NCBI RefSeq assembly: GCF_000378505.1
Contig: NZ_KB899999.1
Coordinates: forward strand, 124,001-188,000
Reading direction: 5' to 3'
Length of the DNA: 64,000 bases
Source of the DNA: Modicisalibacter luteus DSM 23508
Lineage (GTDB): Bacteria; Pseudomonadota; Gammaproteobacteria; Pseudomonadales; Halomonadaceae
Part shown: piece by piece, positions 17,830 through 27,085 of the stretch
Layout of the letters: the number at the start of each line of letters is the position of its first letter
Numbering within the stretch: the stretch's first letter is position 1
Program-made: the position numbers and the translations under genes
The notes under the pieces: model-generated
Databases searched by the model: none
Told to the model about the DNA's origin: nothing
The model's input: only the letters and a program-made list of their open reading frames with translations

Positions 17830-18935
17830 GACACCTCCTGCCTCTGCCGCCAGGCCGCGAGGGCCGCCAGCAGGCAATCGTTGTCCTCGGCCGAACGCAC
17901 CGCCAGGCGCAGCCAGCCGTCCTCGAGACCGGGGAAGTTATGAGTAGGCCGGGCGAGGATGCCAGCACTGGCCAGAAAGCGCAGCAACGCCTCGCTGGAC
18001 CGCGGCTGGCGCCGGTCACGTAGCAGGTAGAAGTTGACCCGGGTCGGCGAGACGTCGAACGCCAAGCGGTCAAGAGTCGGCTGCAGGCGATCCAGTTCCC
18101 GGCGCAGCCAGGCATGAGTGCACGCAACGAAGTCGCCATCCGCCAGCAGGGGCGCAACCAACGCGGCGGCTGGTGCATTGACACTCCACGGCATCTGCAC
18201 TTCGGTGGCCCGGGCGACGACATCGGGTGCGCCCAGCAGATAACCCAGCCGCAGGCCGGGAATGGCATACAACTTGGTCAGCGAGCGCAGCAGGATCAGG
18301 TGTGGGTATTCAGCCAACAGCGGCGTCAACGACTCGGAGGGATCCTCGATGAAGTCGATAAACGCCTCATCGACGACCAGACAGGTGCCATGGGCCTGCC
18401 CCACTGCCAACATCTTATCGATCAACGCTCTCGGCACCAGCGTGCCGCTGGGGTTGTTGGGACGGCACAGGAACACCACGTCGGCCTCGCGCATCGCCTC
18501 GAGCGTCCGCGTCTCGTCGATGGCGAAATCGGGGGACAGGAATATGTTCCGAACAGTCAGGCGGTAGTGTTGGCAGGCTCGGGCATACTCGGCGAAGGTT
18601 GGCTGGACAATCGCAGCCCGTCGGCCGGTATGCAGGGCGGCAGCCAGGAAAATCGCCTCCGCACCGCCATTGGTCAGCAGTACCTGTGAGGCGTCGAGCC
18701 CCTGGGCCTCGGCGATCGCATATCGTGCAGTGTAATAGTCGGGATCGGGATACCGATCGATACCGTGCCAGAGGGACGGCAAGTGCTCGTCCAGCCACTC
18801 AGGCGGGCCCAGCGGGTTGAGATTGGCACTGAAATCCCGTACGGGCTGCCCCGGTGTCAGCCCGAGCCGTTTCAGCAAGGCTTGAGGCTGCCCGCCGTGC
18901 CGCGGCCAATCGTCCAGCGGCGTGTCTCTTGTCAT
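17826..18935 (-). CDS. cobD: Threonine-phosphate decarboxylase (aminotransferase fold)
   Basis: This 369-residue PLP enzyme matches CobD of Salmonella (CobC in P. denitrificans), which decarboxylates L-threonine O-3-phosphate to (R)-1-amino-2-propanol phosphate for the corrin side arm. Evidence: DFSANLNPLGPP, LTNGGAEAIF, CRPNNPSGT, VVDEAFIDF, and the PLP lysine in SLTKLYAIPGLRLGY. The start at 18935 overlaps the cbiB stop (ATGA) and is preceded by GGGAGG at 7 bases; an ATG at 18950 is an alternative. It precedes cobU with another ATGA. Confidence 0.92.
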   Translation of the reverse strand: MTRDTPLDDWPRHGGQPQALLKRLGLTPGQPVRDFSANLNPLGPPEWLDEHLPSLWHGIDRYPDPDYYTARYAIAEAQGLDASQVLLTNGGAEAIFLAAALHTGRRAAIVQPTFAEYARACQHYRLTVRNIFLSPDFAIDETRTLEAMREADVVFLCRPNNPSGTLVPRALIDKMLAVGQAHGTCLVVDEAFIDFIEDPSESLTPLLAEYPHLILLRSLTKLYAIPGLRLGYLLGAPDVVARATEVQMPWSVNAPAAALVAPLLADGDFVACTHAWLRRELDRLQPTLDRLAFDVSPTRVNFYLLRDRRQPRSSEALLRFLASAGILARPTHNFPGLEDGWLRLAVRSAEDNDCLLAALAAWRQRQEVS

Positions 18936-19912
18936 GTCATGGCCTCCCATAGCAGTGCCACGATGGCCAGCAACAGCACAAAGGCCAGCCAGCCGGCATG
19001 CATGTGGCGGATGGCACGGAACACATGGGCGACTGCCAGGGCCTCACGAGGCTGGCCCAGCGTGGCACGATGCGAGACACGGCCCTGATAATAATTGGTG
19101 CCGCCCAGTTGCACGCCGAGCAGGTGCGCCATCATCGCCTCCGGCCAGCCGGCGTTGGGGCTGGGATGACGCGGCGCGTCGCGGTAGGTCGCGGCTAATG
19201 CACCGTGTGGCCTGGCGCCGGGAACGAACCATGCGGTCAGCCACAGGCACCATGTGGTCAGCCGAGCGGGAATCCAGTTGGCGAGATCGTCGAGCTTCGC
19301 CGAGGCGTAACCGAAGTCGGCATATTGCGGACTCAGGTAGCCGACCATCGAATCCAGCGTATTTACCGCCTTGTAAGCCAACGCCAGCGGAGCACCGCCG
19401 ATAAAAGCCCAGAACAGCGGCGCGGTGATGCCATCGACGGTGTTCTCGGCCACCGTCTCCACCGTGGCTCGGGTAATTTCGCCTTCGCCGAGCGTTTGCG
19501 TGTCACGCCCCACGATCATGGCCAGCTTGGCCCGGGCCGTGACCAGGTCGCCCCGAGCTAGTGGCCGGGCCACATCGAGCGCCGCATCACGCAGCCCCTT
19601 GATGGCCAACGAGGTTGCCAACATCGCGACCTCGCCAAGTGCAGCCAGCCAGGGATGCCACCAGGCCAGCGCTGCCAGCGCCAGCCAGGCGACCGCGTAG
19701 GTTCCCAGCACGACCAGAGCGGTCAGCACGACACCTTTTGTCTTTCTGGCCTCGGGCGAGCCGTGGTTCCACCCCCGGTCCAGACGGGCAATAACGCGCC
19801 CGATAACGACCACCGGATGCGGCAGCCAGTGCGGATCGCCAACAAGCAGATCGATAGCGATCGCTACCAGTAATAGTCCCAGCCCGGCCAGGCCGAATGG
19901 CTCGCTAACCAT
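18932..19912 (-). CDS. cbiB: Adenosylcobinamide-phosphate synthase CbiB
   Basis: CbiB (CobD in aerobic naming; 326 residues) is an integral membrane enzyme that attaches aminopropanol or its phosphate to adenosylcobyric acid. The GDPHWLPHPVVVIGR segment near residue 25, the ETVAENTVDGITAPLFW motif near residue 155, and LAYKAVNTLDSMVGY are family signatures, and four or five hydrophobic segments are visible. It lies four bases after cobT and overlaps the decarboxylase gene, consistent with its product feeding this step. Confidence 0.94.
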   Translation of the reverse strand: MVSEPFGLAGLGLLLVAIAIDLLVGDPHWLPHPVVVIGRVIARLDRGWNHGSPEARKTKGVVLTALVVLGTYAVAWLALAALAWWHPWLAALGEVAMLATSLAIKGLRDAALDVARPLARGDLVTARAKLAMIVGRDTQTLGEGEITRATVETVAENTVDGITAPLFWAFIGGAPLALAYKAVNTLDSMVGYLSPQYADFGYASAKLDDLANWIPARLTTWCLWLTAWFVPGARPHGALAATYRDAPRHPSPNAGWPEAMMAHLLGVQLGGTNYYQGRVSHRATLGQPREALAVAHVFRAIRHMHAGWLAFVLLLAIVALLWEAMT

Positions 19913-19916
19913 GCGT

Positions 19917-21005
19917 TCAGCGCGCCTCGCCGCCGGCTATACCGGCCGAGGCAAAGGTCGCCATGTCGGCGAGCATTCGAGTCGCCGAGACCAGCAGCGG
20001 ATAGGCCAACGCGGCACCGGTGCCTTCACCCAAGCGCAGGTCCAGGTCGAGCAGCGGTCGGGCCCGGAGCGTATCCAACGCCACGCCATGCCCCGGCTCT
20101 TGGGAGCGATGCCCGAAAATCATGGCGTCGCGTGCCGCCGGGCACAACCGACAAGTCACCAGGGCGGCCACCGTGGCAATGAAGCCATCAACGATTACCG
20201 GCAGGCGATGCGCCGCCGCGCCCAGGTAGGCCCCGGTCATGGCGGCAATTTCCAGCCCGCCGAGCTTACACAATACGTCCATCGCATCGTCGGTATTCGC
20301 CTGGCGCGCCTCCATGGCCCGCTCGATTACCGCTTGTTTGTGGGCGAGGCGCGACTCGGCAATGCCGGTACCCCGGCCGATCACGGCGCTCACCTCACGG
20401 CCAGTCAAGGCAGCTAGCACGGCACTGCTGGCAGTAGTATTGGCGATGCCCATCTCGCCGACGATCAAACAGCGGCAGCCGGCCTCGGCCATACGCTCGG
20501 CGGCCCCGATACCGGTCTCGATGGCCTGCACGGCCTCATCGCGGGTCATGGCGTCACTTTCGACGATGTTGCCCGTGCCGAGGCGGACCTTGGCATGCAC
20601 AACGCCATCGCCGCTCAGCTCGGCCGCCACGCCGACATCGATTACTTCCAGTCGGGCATCGATCTGCCGAGCGAAGACGTTGATCGCCGCGCCCCGGCTG
20701 ACGAAGTTGGCAACCATCTGCGCGGTGACTTCCTGAGGAAAGGCAGACACGCCCTCCGCTGCCACACCATGGTCAGCGGCGAATACCAGCACGCCGGGCG
20801 GCGTTACGTCGGGAAAGGCCTCGCTACGGATTTCCGCCAGCTCGATGGCTAGCGTCTCCAGGCGTCCCAGGCTACCGGGTGGCTTGGTAAGCGTGTCGAT
20901 ATGGGCACGGGCCCGGTCGCCAACCTGGCGATCCCGGCCGCGAATGCGGGTAAGCGTGTGCTCTAGCGTGGGCGACATGCGCAGGGCTTCTATTCGCTGG
21001 CTCAT
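19917..21005 (-). CDS. cobT: Nicotinate-nucleotide:dimethylbenzimidazole phosphoribosyltransferase
   Basis: CobT (CobU in aerobic naming; 362 residues) transfers phosphoribose from nicotinate mononucleotide to 5,6-dimethylbenzimidazole to form alpha-ribazole-5'-phosphate. Seen are KPPGSLGRLE near residue 42, FAADHGVAAEGVSAFP, MGIANTTASSAVL, GRGTGI, and the C-terminal LRLGEGTGAALAYPLL with the catalytic glutamate. It is the first gene of the minus-strand operon. Its upstream gap of about 85 bases before the nemA terminator shows no B12-box or other riboswitch signature. Confidence 0.95.
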   Translation of the reverse strand: MSQRIEALRMSPTLEHTLTRIRGRDRQVGDRARAHIDTLTKPPGSLGRLETLAIELAEIRSEAFPDVTPPGVLVFAADHGVAAEGVSAFPQEVTAQMVANFVSRGAAINVFARQIDARLEVIDVGVAAELSGDGVVHAKVRLGTGNIVESDAMTRDEAVQAIETGIGAAERMAEAGCRCLIVGEMGIANTTASSAVLAALTGREVSAVIGRGTGIAESRLAHKQAVIERAMEARQANTDDAMDVLCKLGGLEIAAMTGAYLGAAAHRLPVIVDGFIATVAALVTCRLCPAARDAMIFGHRSQEPGHGVALDTLRARPLLDLDLRLGEGTGAALAYPLLVSATRMLADMATFASAGIAGGEAR

Positions 21006-21090
21006 TTAAGCGGGCTGGCACGCTGTAACGGCCAGGGCCACGGAACGCAGCGAGCTTATCACAGCGAGGCGGGTGCAAGGTGGGACGGAA

Positions 21091-21118
21091 AACAAGGGGG
21101 GATCGTATCCCCCCTTGT
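21091..21118 (-). terminator. Intrinsic terminator of the OYE gene
   Basis: A 12-base perfect stem (arms 21092-21103 and 21107-21118, ACAAGGGGGGAT and its complement) with a CGT loop is followed on the minus strand by a short T-run. It lies 16 bases past the oxidoreductase stop and upstream of cobT, separating the two. Confidence 0.75.
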
Positions 21119-21133
21119 CAGCCAACAGCCGGG

Positions 21134-22240
21134 TTACGAATCCAAGAAGGGGTAATCGATGTAGCCTCGCTCATCACCACCGTAGAAGGTGCCGGCGTCC
21201 CATTCGTTGAGCGGGGCGCCACGGCGTATGCGCTCCGGCAGGTCGGGGTTGGCGATGAAAGCCCGGCCGAACGACGCCAGGTCGCACTTGCCCGCCTCGA
21301 TGCGCTCGCGTGCCTCTTCGGCCGTGTAGTGACCGTTGCCGATATAGGTGCGCTTGAAGTTTTCCTGGATGGCCTCGATGACTTCCTCGGGGCGCCCCTT
21401 CACCAGGTTGCCCTGGAACGAATCCTCCACCACTTCGATGAAAGCGATGCCGGCCTCGTCGAGTCGCTTGGCAAACGCGGCGAAGGTCTCGATCGGGTTG
21501 TCGTCGGCCATGTCATTGAAGCTGCCGGTCGGCGTGACACGCACCCCGACGCGGTCCGGTCCCCAGACCTCGGCCACCGCATCCACGACCATCATCGGGA
21601 AGCGCAGGCGATTCTCCAGCGAGCCGCCGTACTGGTCGGTACGCTGGTTGGTCTTGGTGCGCAGGAACTGGTCGAGCAAGTACCCGTTGGCGGCATGGAT
21701 CTCGACGCCATCGAAGCCTGCACGTTTGGCATTCTCGGCCCCTTGGCGGAACTGTTCGACGACGTCGGGGATCTCGTCGGTTTCGAGTGCCCGAGGCTCG
21801 GGTATATCGACCATGCCGGACTCGGCACTGATAAAGGTCTGTGCACCCTCGGGCTTGATCGCCGACGGCGCCACCGGCTTCTCGCCGTTCGGCTGTAGCT
21901 CAGGGTGAGAAATGCGACCCACGTGCCAAAGCTGCAGAATGATACGGCCGCCAGCGCCGTGAACGGCATCGACCACCTTGCGCCAACCCTCGACCTGCTC
22001 ATCGGAATGGATGCCCGGCGTGAAGGCATAGCCCTTACCCTGCGGCGAGACCTGGGTCGCCTCGGCGATGATCAGCCCCGCGCCGGCGCGTTGCCGATAG
22101 TACTCGACGTTCATGTCGTTGGGCACATCTCCCGGCTGTCCGGCACGTGAGCGGGTCAGGGGCGGCATGATTACCCTGTTGGGCAGTTCCATTCCGCAAA
22201 GCGTAAACGGACGGAACAGGGTATCTTCCTGATTGGCCAT
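21134..22240 (-). CDS. nemA: Old Yellow Enzyme family alkene reductase
   Basis: This 368-residue FMN protein belongs to the NemA/OYE class of ene-reductases, which use NAD(P)H to reduce activated double bonds and nitro compounds such as N-ethylmaleimide. The N terminus TLFRPFTLCGMELPNRVIMPPLTRSRA, QLWHVGRISHPE with the HVGR FMN or substrate contact, GFDGVEIHAANGYLLDQFL, and the C-terminal ASFGRAFIANPDLP phosphate-binding segment are all present. It is transcribed alone, with its own terminator. It has no obvious functional link to the neighbouring cobalamin genes. Confidence 0.92.
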   Translation of the reverse strand: MANQEDTLFRPFTLCGMELPNRVIMPPLTRSRAGQPGDVPNDMNVEYYRQRAGAGLIIAEATQVSPQGKGYAFTPGIHSDEQVEGWRKVVDAVHGAGGRIILQLWHVGRISHPELQPNGEKPVAPSAIKPEGAQTFISAESGMVDIPEPRALETDEIPDVVEQFRQGAENAKRAGFDGVEIHAANGYLLDQFLRTKTNQRTDQYGGSLENRLRFPMMVVDAVAEVWGPDRVGVRVTPTGSFNDMADDNPIETFAAFAKRLDEAGIAFIEVVEDSFQGNLVKGRPEEVIEAIQENFKRTYIGNGHYTAEEARERIEAGKCDLASFGRAFIANPDLPERIRRGAPLNEWDAGTFYGGDERGYIDYPFLDS

Positions 22241-22401
22241 GAGTCTCCTCCTCTGAGATCGTCATACGTGGCATCAAGCAAGGCTGGCAAGCCGTCCTGG
22301 CCGCGTCAATGCCAGCCCTGTTGCCCAAGCGTAAAGAGATTTGCGTGCCGGTAACCCGCCAGCACCGCGGTCCGGAACGACCGTCACGCAAACGACCACG
22401 G

Positions 22402-23175
22402 CTATAGCTGTCGGCGCCAACGGCTTTCGATGGTATCGAGTTCGGCCGGGCCATAGAGGGCCCGACCATGGTCCCCATAATGGGCCCATAGCTGATCGCC
22501 GAAGTCGTAATGCCACCATTCACTCGGCAGGTTGGTGAACCCCTGCTCACGCATGGCATGGAACAATAGCCGTCGGTAGTCGCGTGCCCGGACCAGACGG
22601 TCGTCGAGTTCGTCCTGGTTTTCCAGGGCCGCGGTATGCGAGGCCGGCACCGCCTCGTCGAACAATGTCCCCATATCCAGCATCAGGCCGTCCTCGTCGC
22701 ACAGCGTCACGTCCACGGCGCCTCCGGTGAGATGCGGGCTCGGCGCCTGCGGGTCACGACTGGGAACAGAGACGAACTCACGCGTGCGCGTCAGCAACTG
22801 TGCTTCGTCGGCCTCGCCATGATGCGCCCGAATCGACTCATAGAGCGTATCGAACAGGTATTGCTGGACCCGCCATGGCCGCCAGCCGTCCAACACCACC
22901 AGTTGTAGCCCCGACGGCAGCGAGCGTGCCACGGCCAATAACCGACGGTAGACGCCTTCCCGCACGTAGCATTCAGCGACCGCACCGGGGATACCCAGCT
23001 TGGCGTAAGCCGGAAAGACCTTTATCGGCAGCGGCGCCAGACTCATGGGCACGAGCGGCTCATCGCTGCCCAGGATGGGCAAGCGGCTGACCGTTCCCCA
23101 GTGCGGCTCGGCAAGGGTCGAAATGGGTGGCAGCCGGTCAGCGAGAAACGTATTGCAGGAGGGTTTCACCATCAT
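22402..23175 (-). CDS. ddpX: VanX/DdpX-type D-alanyl-D-alanine dipeptidase
   Basis: This 257-residue protein is a peptidase M15D zinc dipeptidase. The zinc and catalytic residues are in place: SPHLTGGAVDV gives H148 and D155, and PSEWWHYDF gives E219 and H222. LDGWRPWRVQQ is the conserved arginine region. There is no signal peptide, so it should act in the cytoplasm. It starts three bases after the TRAP large-permease gene, so it is almost certainly co-transcribed. This suggests that the transporter brings in D-Ala-D-Ala or related dipeptides for use as nutrient; that link is inference. Low-level glycopeptide relevance is unlikely in a Gram-negative. Confidence 0.88.
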   Translation of the reverse strand: MMVKPSCNTFLADRLPPISTLAEPHWGTVSRLPILGSDEPLVPMSLAPLPIKVFPAYAKLGIPGAVAECYVREGVYRRLLAVARSLPSGLQLVVLDGWRPWRVQQYLFDTLYESIRAHHGEADEAQLLTRTREFVSVPSRDPQAPSPHLTGGAVDVTLCDEDGLMLDMGTLFDEAVPASHTAALENQDELDDRLVRARDYRRLLFHAMREQGFTNLPSEWWHYDFGDQLWAHYGDHGRALYGPAELDTIESRWRRQL

Positions 23176-23178
23176 TGT

Positions 23179-24456
23179 TTATCCAAGCAGGGTCGGCAGC
23201 CAAAGGGTCAGGGACGGAAACAGAATCAGCAGGATCAGGACGAAGACGGCCGTGAGCACAAAGGGCCAGATCGTCTTGAAGAGTTCGACAATCTCCAGCC
23301 GACTCACGGCGGCAGCGACGAATACGCAGGCACCCATGGGCGGCGTGATCAGCGCGATGGTGATATTCAGGGTAATGATGATGCCCAGATGCACCGGATC
23401 GACACCCGCCATCATCGCCACCGGGGAGAGAATCGGCGTAAGCAGCATCAGGGCCGACACCTCTTCCATGAACATGCCGGTGACAAAAGTGATGGCGCTG
23501 AGCAATAACAGAATCACGAGGGAGTTTTCCATGTACGGTGCCAGGAGCTCGACGAACTGGGCTGGCACCTGGGCATAGGACAACAACCAGCTGATGGTTG
23601 CCGACGCGGCCATGATCAGGAAGATCGCCGAGGTCAGCCGCGCCGTGTCGACGATGGCCCGCCACACGTCAGCCAGTCGCAGGTTACCGAGCATGAAGCC
23701 GCACAAGGCGACGTAGAGTGCCGTCAGGGCACCGGACTCGGTCGGCGTGACGAACCCCAGTACAATCCCGGCAACGATGATGAACGGCGCCACGAGAGCC
23801 GGCATCGCGGCAAATATGGCCTTGCCCAGCTCACTCGCCGCAGGCCATTGGCCTCGCTTGGCGAGCCCCTTGTGCCAGGCGTACCAGGCGTTCATGGCCA
23901 TGAACGCCAGCCCGAGGATCAGGCCCGGCACGACGCCCGCCAGGAACAGGTCGCCTACCGAGGTATTGGTCAGCGAGGCATAGAGGATCATGAAGATACT
24001 GGGCGGAATGATCGGCCCGATCAGCGAGCTGCCTGCCGTAAGCCCGGCAGCGAACGCCGTGGAGTAGCCCTCCTTGCGCATCGAAGGTACCAGCAATGAC
24101 CCCAGTGCAGAGGTATCCGCCACCGCCGAACCATTGACCCCCGCAAAGAACACGCTCGAGACCACGTTGACATGCCCCATGCCTCCTCGCAGATGCCCCA
24201 CCAGTAACCGGGCCAGCCCCATCAGCCGCTCGGTCAGGCTGCTGACATTCATCAGGTTGCCCGCAAGGATAAACAACGGGATCGCCATCAGGGAAAAGGC
24301 GTTGATCCCCCCGAAGAATTGCTGGGGCAGCATGCGAGGAATCATCGAAGGATCGATGAACATGAACCCGACCAGTGCCGTGACCAGCAGGGCCAGGAAC
24401 AGGGGCAGCCCCAACAGGATATGCACCAGAAAGACGGCCAGCATGGTCAGGGTCAT
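23179..24456 (-). CDS. dctM: TRAP transporter large permease (DctM)
   Basis: This 425-residue polytopic protein is the DctM subunit of a Na+-coupled tripartite ATP-independent periplasmic transporter. It contains family signatures such as GINAFSLMAIPLFILAGNLM, GVNGSAVADTSALGSLLVP and GSSLIGPIIPPSIFMILYA, plus about eleven to twelve hydrophobic segments. It overlaps the small-permease gene by four bases and lies directly upstream of the dipeptidase. Confidence 0.94.
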   Translation of the reverse strand: MTLTMLAVFLVHILLGLPLFLALLVTALVGFMFIDPSMIPRMLPQQFFGGINAFSLMAIPLFILAGNLMNVSSLTERLMGLARLLVGHLRGGMGHVNVVSSVFFAGVNGSAVADTSALGSLLVPSMRKEGYSTAFAAGLTAGSSLIGPIIPPSIFMILYASLTNTSVGDLFLAGVVPGLILGLAFMAMNAWYAWHKGLAKRGQWPAASELGKAIFAAMPALVAPFIIVAGIVLGFVTPTESGALTALYVALCGFMLGNLRLADVWRAIVDTARLTSAIFLIMAASATISWLLSYAQVPAQFVELLAPYMENSLVILLLLSAITFVTGMFMEEVSALMLLTPILSPVAMMAGVDPVHLGIIITLNITIALITPPMGACVFVAAAVSRLEIVELFKTIWPFVLTAVFVLILLILFPSLTLWLPTLLG

Positions 24457-24944
24457 GCAGCTTCCTCCACCTGGGTGCGCAGAGGCGCCGGACCGTACCA
24501 GAGTACATGCCAGGACAGCAGTGCAAACCCCACCGGCAACGACAGCATGGGAATGGTACGGCTGATGCCCAGCCCGGAGCTGGTGAACATGGCTACCGAC
24601 TGGGCATAGTCATAACTTATGACCGTGCCGGCTACCGCCAGCCCCAGGGTCAGCAGCCACTGATACCAGTTGAGTAGCCGGCAAAGCCCAGCCGGCAACA
24701 GCCTTTCGATCAGTGCGACGCGCATATGACCGCCTTCGACCCATACGGCGCCGGCTGCCAGCAGGACACTGCCGATGATCAGATAGCGGGCCAGTTCGTC
24801 GGTCCAGATCGGTGCACCCCCTGCCAGGTAACGCATGAATACGCCATAAAGAATGACGGCCAGATCGATGAAGAGCAGGGTACTGGCGACACACAGGGAC
24901 AGCGGCCGGCTGACGGCCAGGACCCGAGAGCGAAGCGAAGTCAT
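24453..24944 (-). CDS. dctQ: TRAP transporter small permease (DctQ)
   Basis: This 163-residue membrane protein has four hydrophobic segments and the DctQ pattern of a central RYLAGGAPIWTDELARYL motif followed by a GGHMRV turn. It pairs with DctM at 23179-24456, and the genes overlap in ATGA. Confidence 0.9.
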   Translation of the reverse strand: MTSLRSRVLAVSRPLSLCVASTLLFIDLAVILYGVFMRYLAGGAPIWTDELARYLIIGSVLLAAGAVWVEGGHMRVALIERLLPAGLCRLLNWYQWLLTLGLAVAGTVISYDYAQSVAMFTSSGLGISRTIPMLSLPVGFALLSWHVLWYGPAPLRTQVEEAA

Positions 24945-25009
24945 GGGAGTTCTACAAGCCAGGAGTCAGGTGAGGCAGGGAGGCGGCTCCCTGCCGTTTC
25001 GAGTGTCGA

Positions 25010-26047
25010 TTACTGTGCCAGCTCGGTCATGCCGGCATCCTTTAGCGCCATATCGATCCAGCGCTGTTCGATGCCCTGCTCCTTCAGCCAGTCCAGATAG
25101 GCCGGCTGGCCCTGCTCGCGAAACGCCTGCAAGTCTTCCTGTGAGGGGCGGATGACCTCCATGCCCTGCTCCTCGAGATAAGAGATGCGTTCGTCGACCT
25201 TCGCTTCGTTGTAGTCCCGGGCCATCTCGTTGGCCTCGGCCACGGCGTCCATGAAGGCTTGGCGGGTTTCTTCATCCCAGCTATCCAGCATCTGGCCGTT
25301 ACCAACCAGGAACTGGTCCGAGTACTGGATGTTGGCCAGAGTCAGGTAGTCCTGCACCTCGTGGAGACTCCCCAGGATGATATACATCGGCGGATTCATT
25401 TGACCGTCGGCGACTCCGGTACGCAGGGCCATGTAAACCTCGGTCCAGGGGATCGGCGTGCCTGACGCACCAAATGCCTCATAGAGGGCGACCTGGCTGG
25501 GGTCCATCGCACGGAAGCGCAGGCCCTCGAAGTCCTTGGGTGAGTGGATGGGCCTCTCGTCGTTGGTGAACGCCAGGAAGCCTCCCTCTTCGACGACGGC
25601 CAAAAGCTCGGCGCCGGTACGCTCACGCAGGGCGTTTTCCACTTCTTGCCAGTACTGGCCTTCGTCGAAGAACTTGCGTGCCGCCTCGAAATCCTCGAAC
25701 AGGAAAGGAATCGCACTGACATAGATCTCAGGTACGAGAGGAGACATGCCGGCGAAGGAAGCAATGTTCAGGCTGGGGGTACTCATGACCTGTTCCATGC
25801 GGGCCTGCTCTTCGCCGAGCATGCTATTGGGGTACAGCTTCAATTGAATCTCGCCGTCGGTCTTTTCCGCGACAAGATCCTTCAAGTTTGTCGCAAACAC
25901 ATGGACGGCATTCTTGTCGGGGTCAGGCGCACCGTTATAGCTCAAGTTCACGGTCGTTTCGGCCTGCACGGCACCAGCCAGCACGGTAAAGCTCAATGCA
26001 CAGGCTGAAACCAGTGTTCTCAACGGCAATCGTGCAGAACAAGACAT
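25010..26047 (-). CDS. dctP: TRAP transporter solute-binding protein (DctP)
   Basis: This 345-residue protein has a signal peptide (positively charged start, hydrophobic core, VQA-E cleavage site near residue 29) and the DctP fold, with NSMLGEEQARMEQV, FEGLRFRAMDPSQVALYEAFGASGTPIPWTEVYMALRTGVADGQ and an arginine in LRFRAM likely to bind a carboxylate. The substrate is unknown. A peptide or amino acid substrate would fit the operon's terminal dipeptidase. The upstream 81 bases contain TTGCA/TGCAA-type motifs shared with the LysR promoter region. Confidence 0.92.
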   Translation of the reverse strand: MSCSARLPLRTLVSACALSFTVLAGAVQAETTVNLSYNGAPDPDKNAVHVFATNLKDLVAEKTDGEIQLKLYPNSMLGEEQARMEQVMSTPSLNIASFAGMSPLVPEIYVSAIPFLFEDFEAARKFFDEGQYWQEVENALRERTGAELLAVVEEGGFLAFTNDERPIHSPKDFEGLRFRAMDPSQVALYEAFGASGTPIPWTEVYMALRTGVADGQMNPPMYIILGSLHEVQDYLTLANIQYSDQFLVGNGQMLDSWDEETRQAFMDAVAEANEMARDYNEAKVDERISYLEEQGMEVIRPSQEDLQAFREQGQPAYLDWLKEQGIEQRWIDMALKDAGMTELAQ

Positions 26048-26128
26048 GACGATGTCTCCTTGTTGTTGTTAAGGCACAGGGTTTAACAAAGTTACATGAG
26101 ACTATGCATTGTCGTGTTGCCTATGCAA

Positions 26129-27085
26129 TCACGGCTGTGTTGTCTTCAATGCAACACTTGCGTTTAACAGCCTCGGCGCGTCGGCATTGAAGAAACGCAG
26201 CCCTCTTCGCAAATGGGTTATGCATGCCTGGGAAGCAACGGTTAGCTCCCGGCCTGACCGGCTGACGATCTGGGCACGCGCACCACTAAGTGCCGGGTAA
26301 TTCATGGGCAAGACCCGGATCTCGCCACGGCGCACTTCTTCCATTACCGTCAGTTCCGGCATGAATGTCACGCCAATTCCCGAACGTACGAAATTCTTCA
26401 GCACGGCTACCGAATTCGTGCGTAAGCGGGCATGCAGATGTACCCGTTCCTGCTGTTCCACCAAGCTGACCATCTGGCGCATACCAAAACAGTTATCCAT
26501 CAGACCCAGCGGCCACTCGGTCAGGTCGTGTAATGTCAGTGGCCTGCCTTTTGCCAGGAGTGGATGACCTGCCGGCACGATCAGGTCCAATGGTTGGAGT
26601 GTTTCCACATGACAATGCAGTAAAGGATCTACCGGCGGGGCGTAGAGCAGAGCGATATCTACCTCCATGTCCTTGACCAGCGATATCGCTTCATTGACAC
26701 CGGCCATGCGAACCTCCAGCTCGATGCCGGAAAAGGCGGTAAGAAAACTCTGCAGAGGAGCCGACACCAGATCGGCTATGAAGCCCTCCCCAACGGCAAT
26801 CCGCACTTCGCCGCGGCGCAGTTCTTGTAGCGCCATCAGTCTGGAAAGTACGGCCTCATCAGCGGCACGTTGGGCATGATAATGCTCAACGAGTAGCTTG
26901 CCTGCCTGTGTGGCATGCATTCCGCTTCCGTGTCTCTCGCACAGGGTGATTCCCAAGGTTTCCTCAAGTGCTTTGATCTGCCGGCTGAGCGCTGAGGCAT
27001 CCACATCGAGATAGGAAGCGGCACGGCGTAACGAGCCGCGGCGTATGACTTCGTTAAGGTAGGCCAAGGCTCGCTGATTAAGCAT
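26129..27085 (-). CDS. LysR-family regulator, probable controller of the TRAP/dipeptidase operon
   Basis: This 318-residue LysR-type regulator has an N-terminal winged helix-turn-helix (LAYLNEVIRRGSLRRAASYLDVDASALSRQIKALEETLG) and a substrate-binding C-terminal domain. The ATG at 27085 is preceded by GGAG at a normal distance; the frame extends to 27178 but without a domain there. It is on the same strand and immediately upstream of dctP, so it may be part of the same transcript or control it. The ligand is unknown. Confidence 0.88.
   Translation of the reverse strand: MLNQRALAYLNEVIRRGSLRRAASYLDVDASALSRQIKALEETLGITLCERHGSGMHATQAGKLLVEHYHAQRAADEAVLSRLMALQELRRGEVRIAVGEGFIADLVSAPLQSFLTAFSGIELEVRMAGVNEAISLVKDMEVDIALLYAPPVDPLLHCHVETLQPLDLIVPAGHPLLAKGRPLTLHDLTEWPLGLMDNCFGMRQMVSLVEQQERVHLHARLRTNSVAVLKNFVRSGIGVTFMPELTVMEEVRRGEIRVLPMNYPALSGARAQIVSRSGRELTVASQACITHLRRGLRFFNADAPRLLNASVALKTTQP

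Noticed and set aside
21006-21090. Possible cobalamin riboswitch before cobT
   Set aside because: The gap is only about 85 bases after the upstream terminator and has no B12-box; it is too short for the structure.
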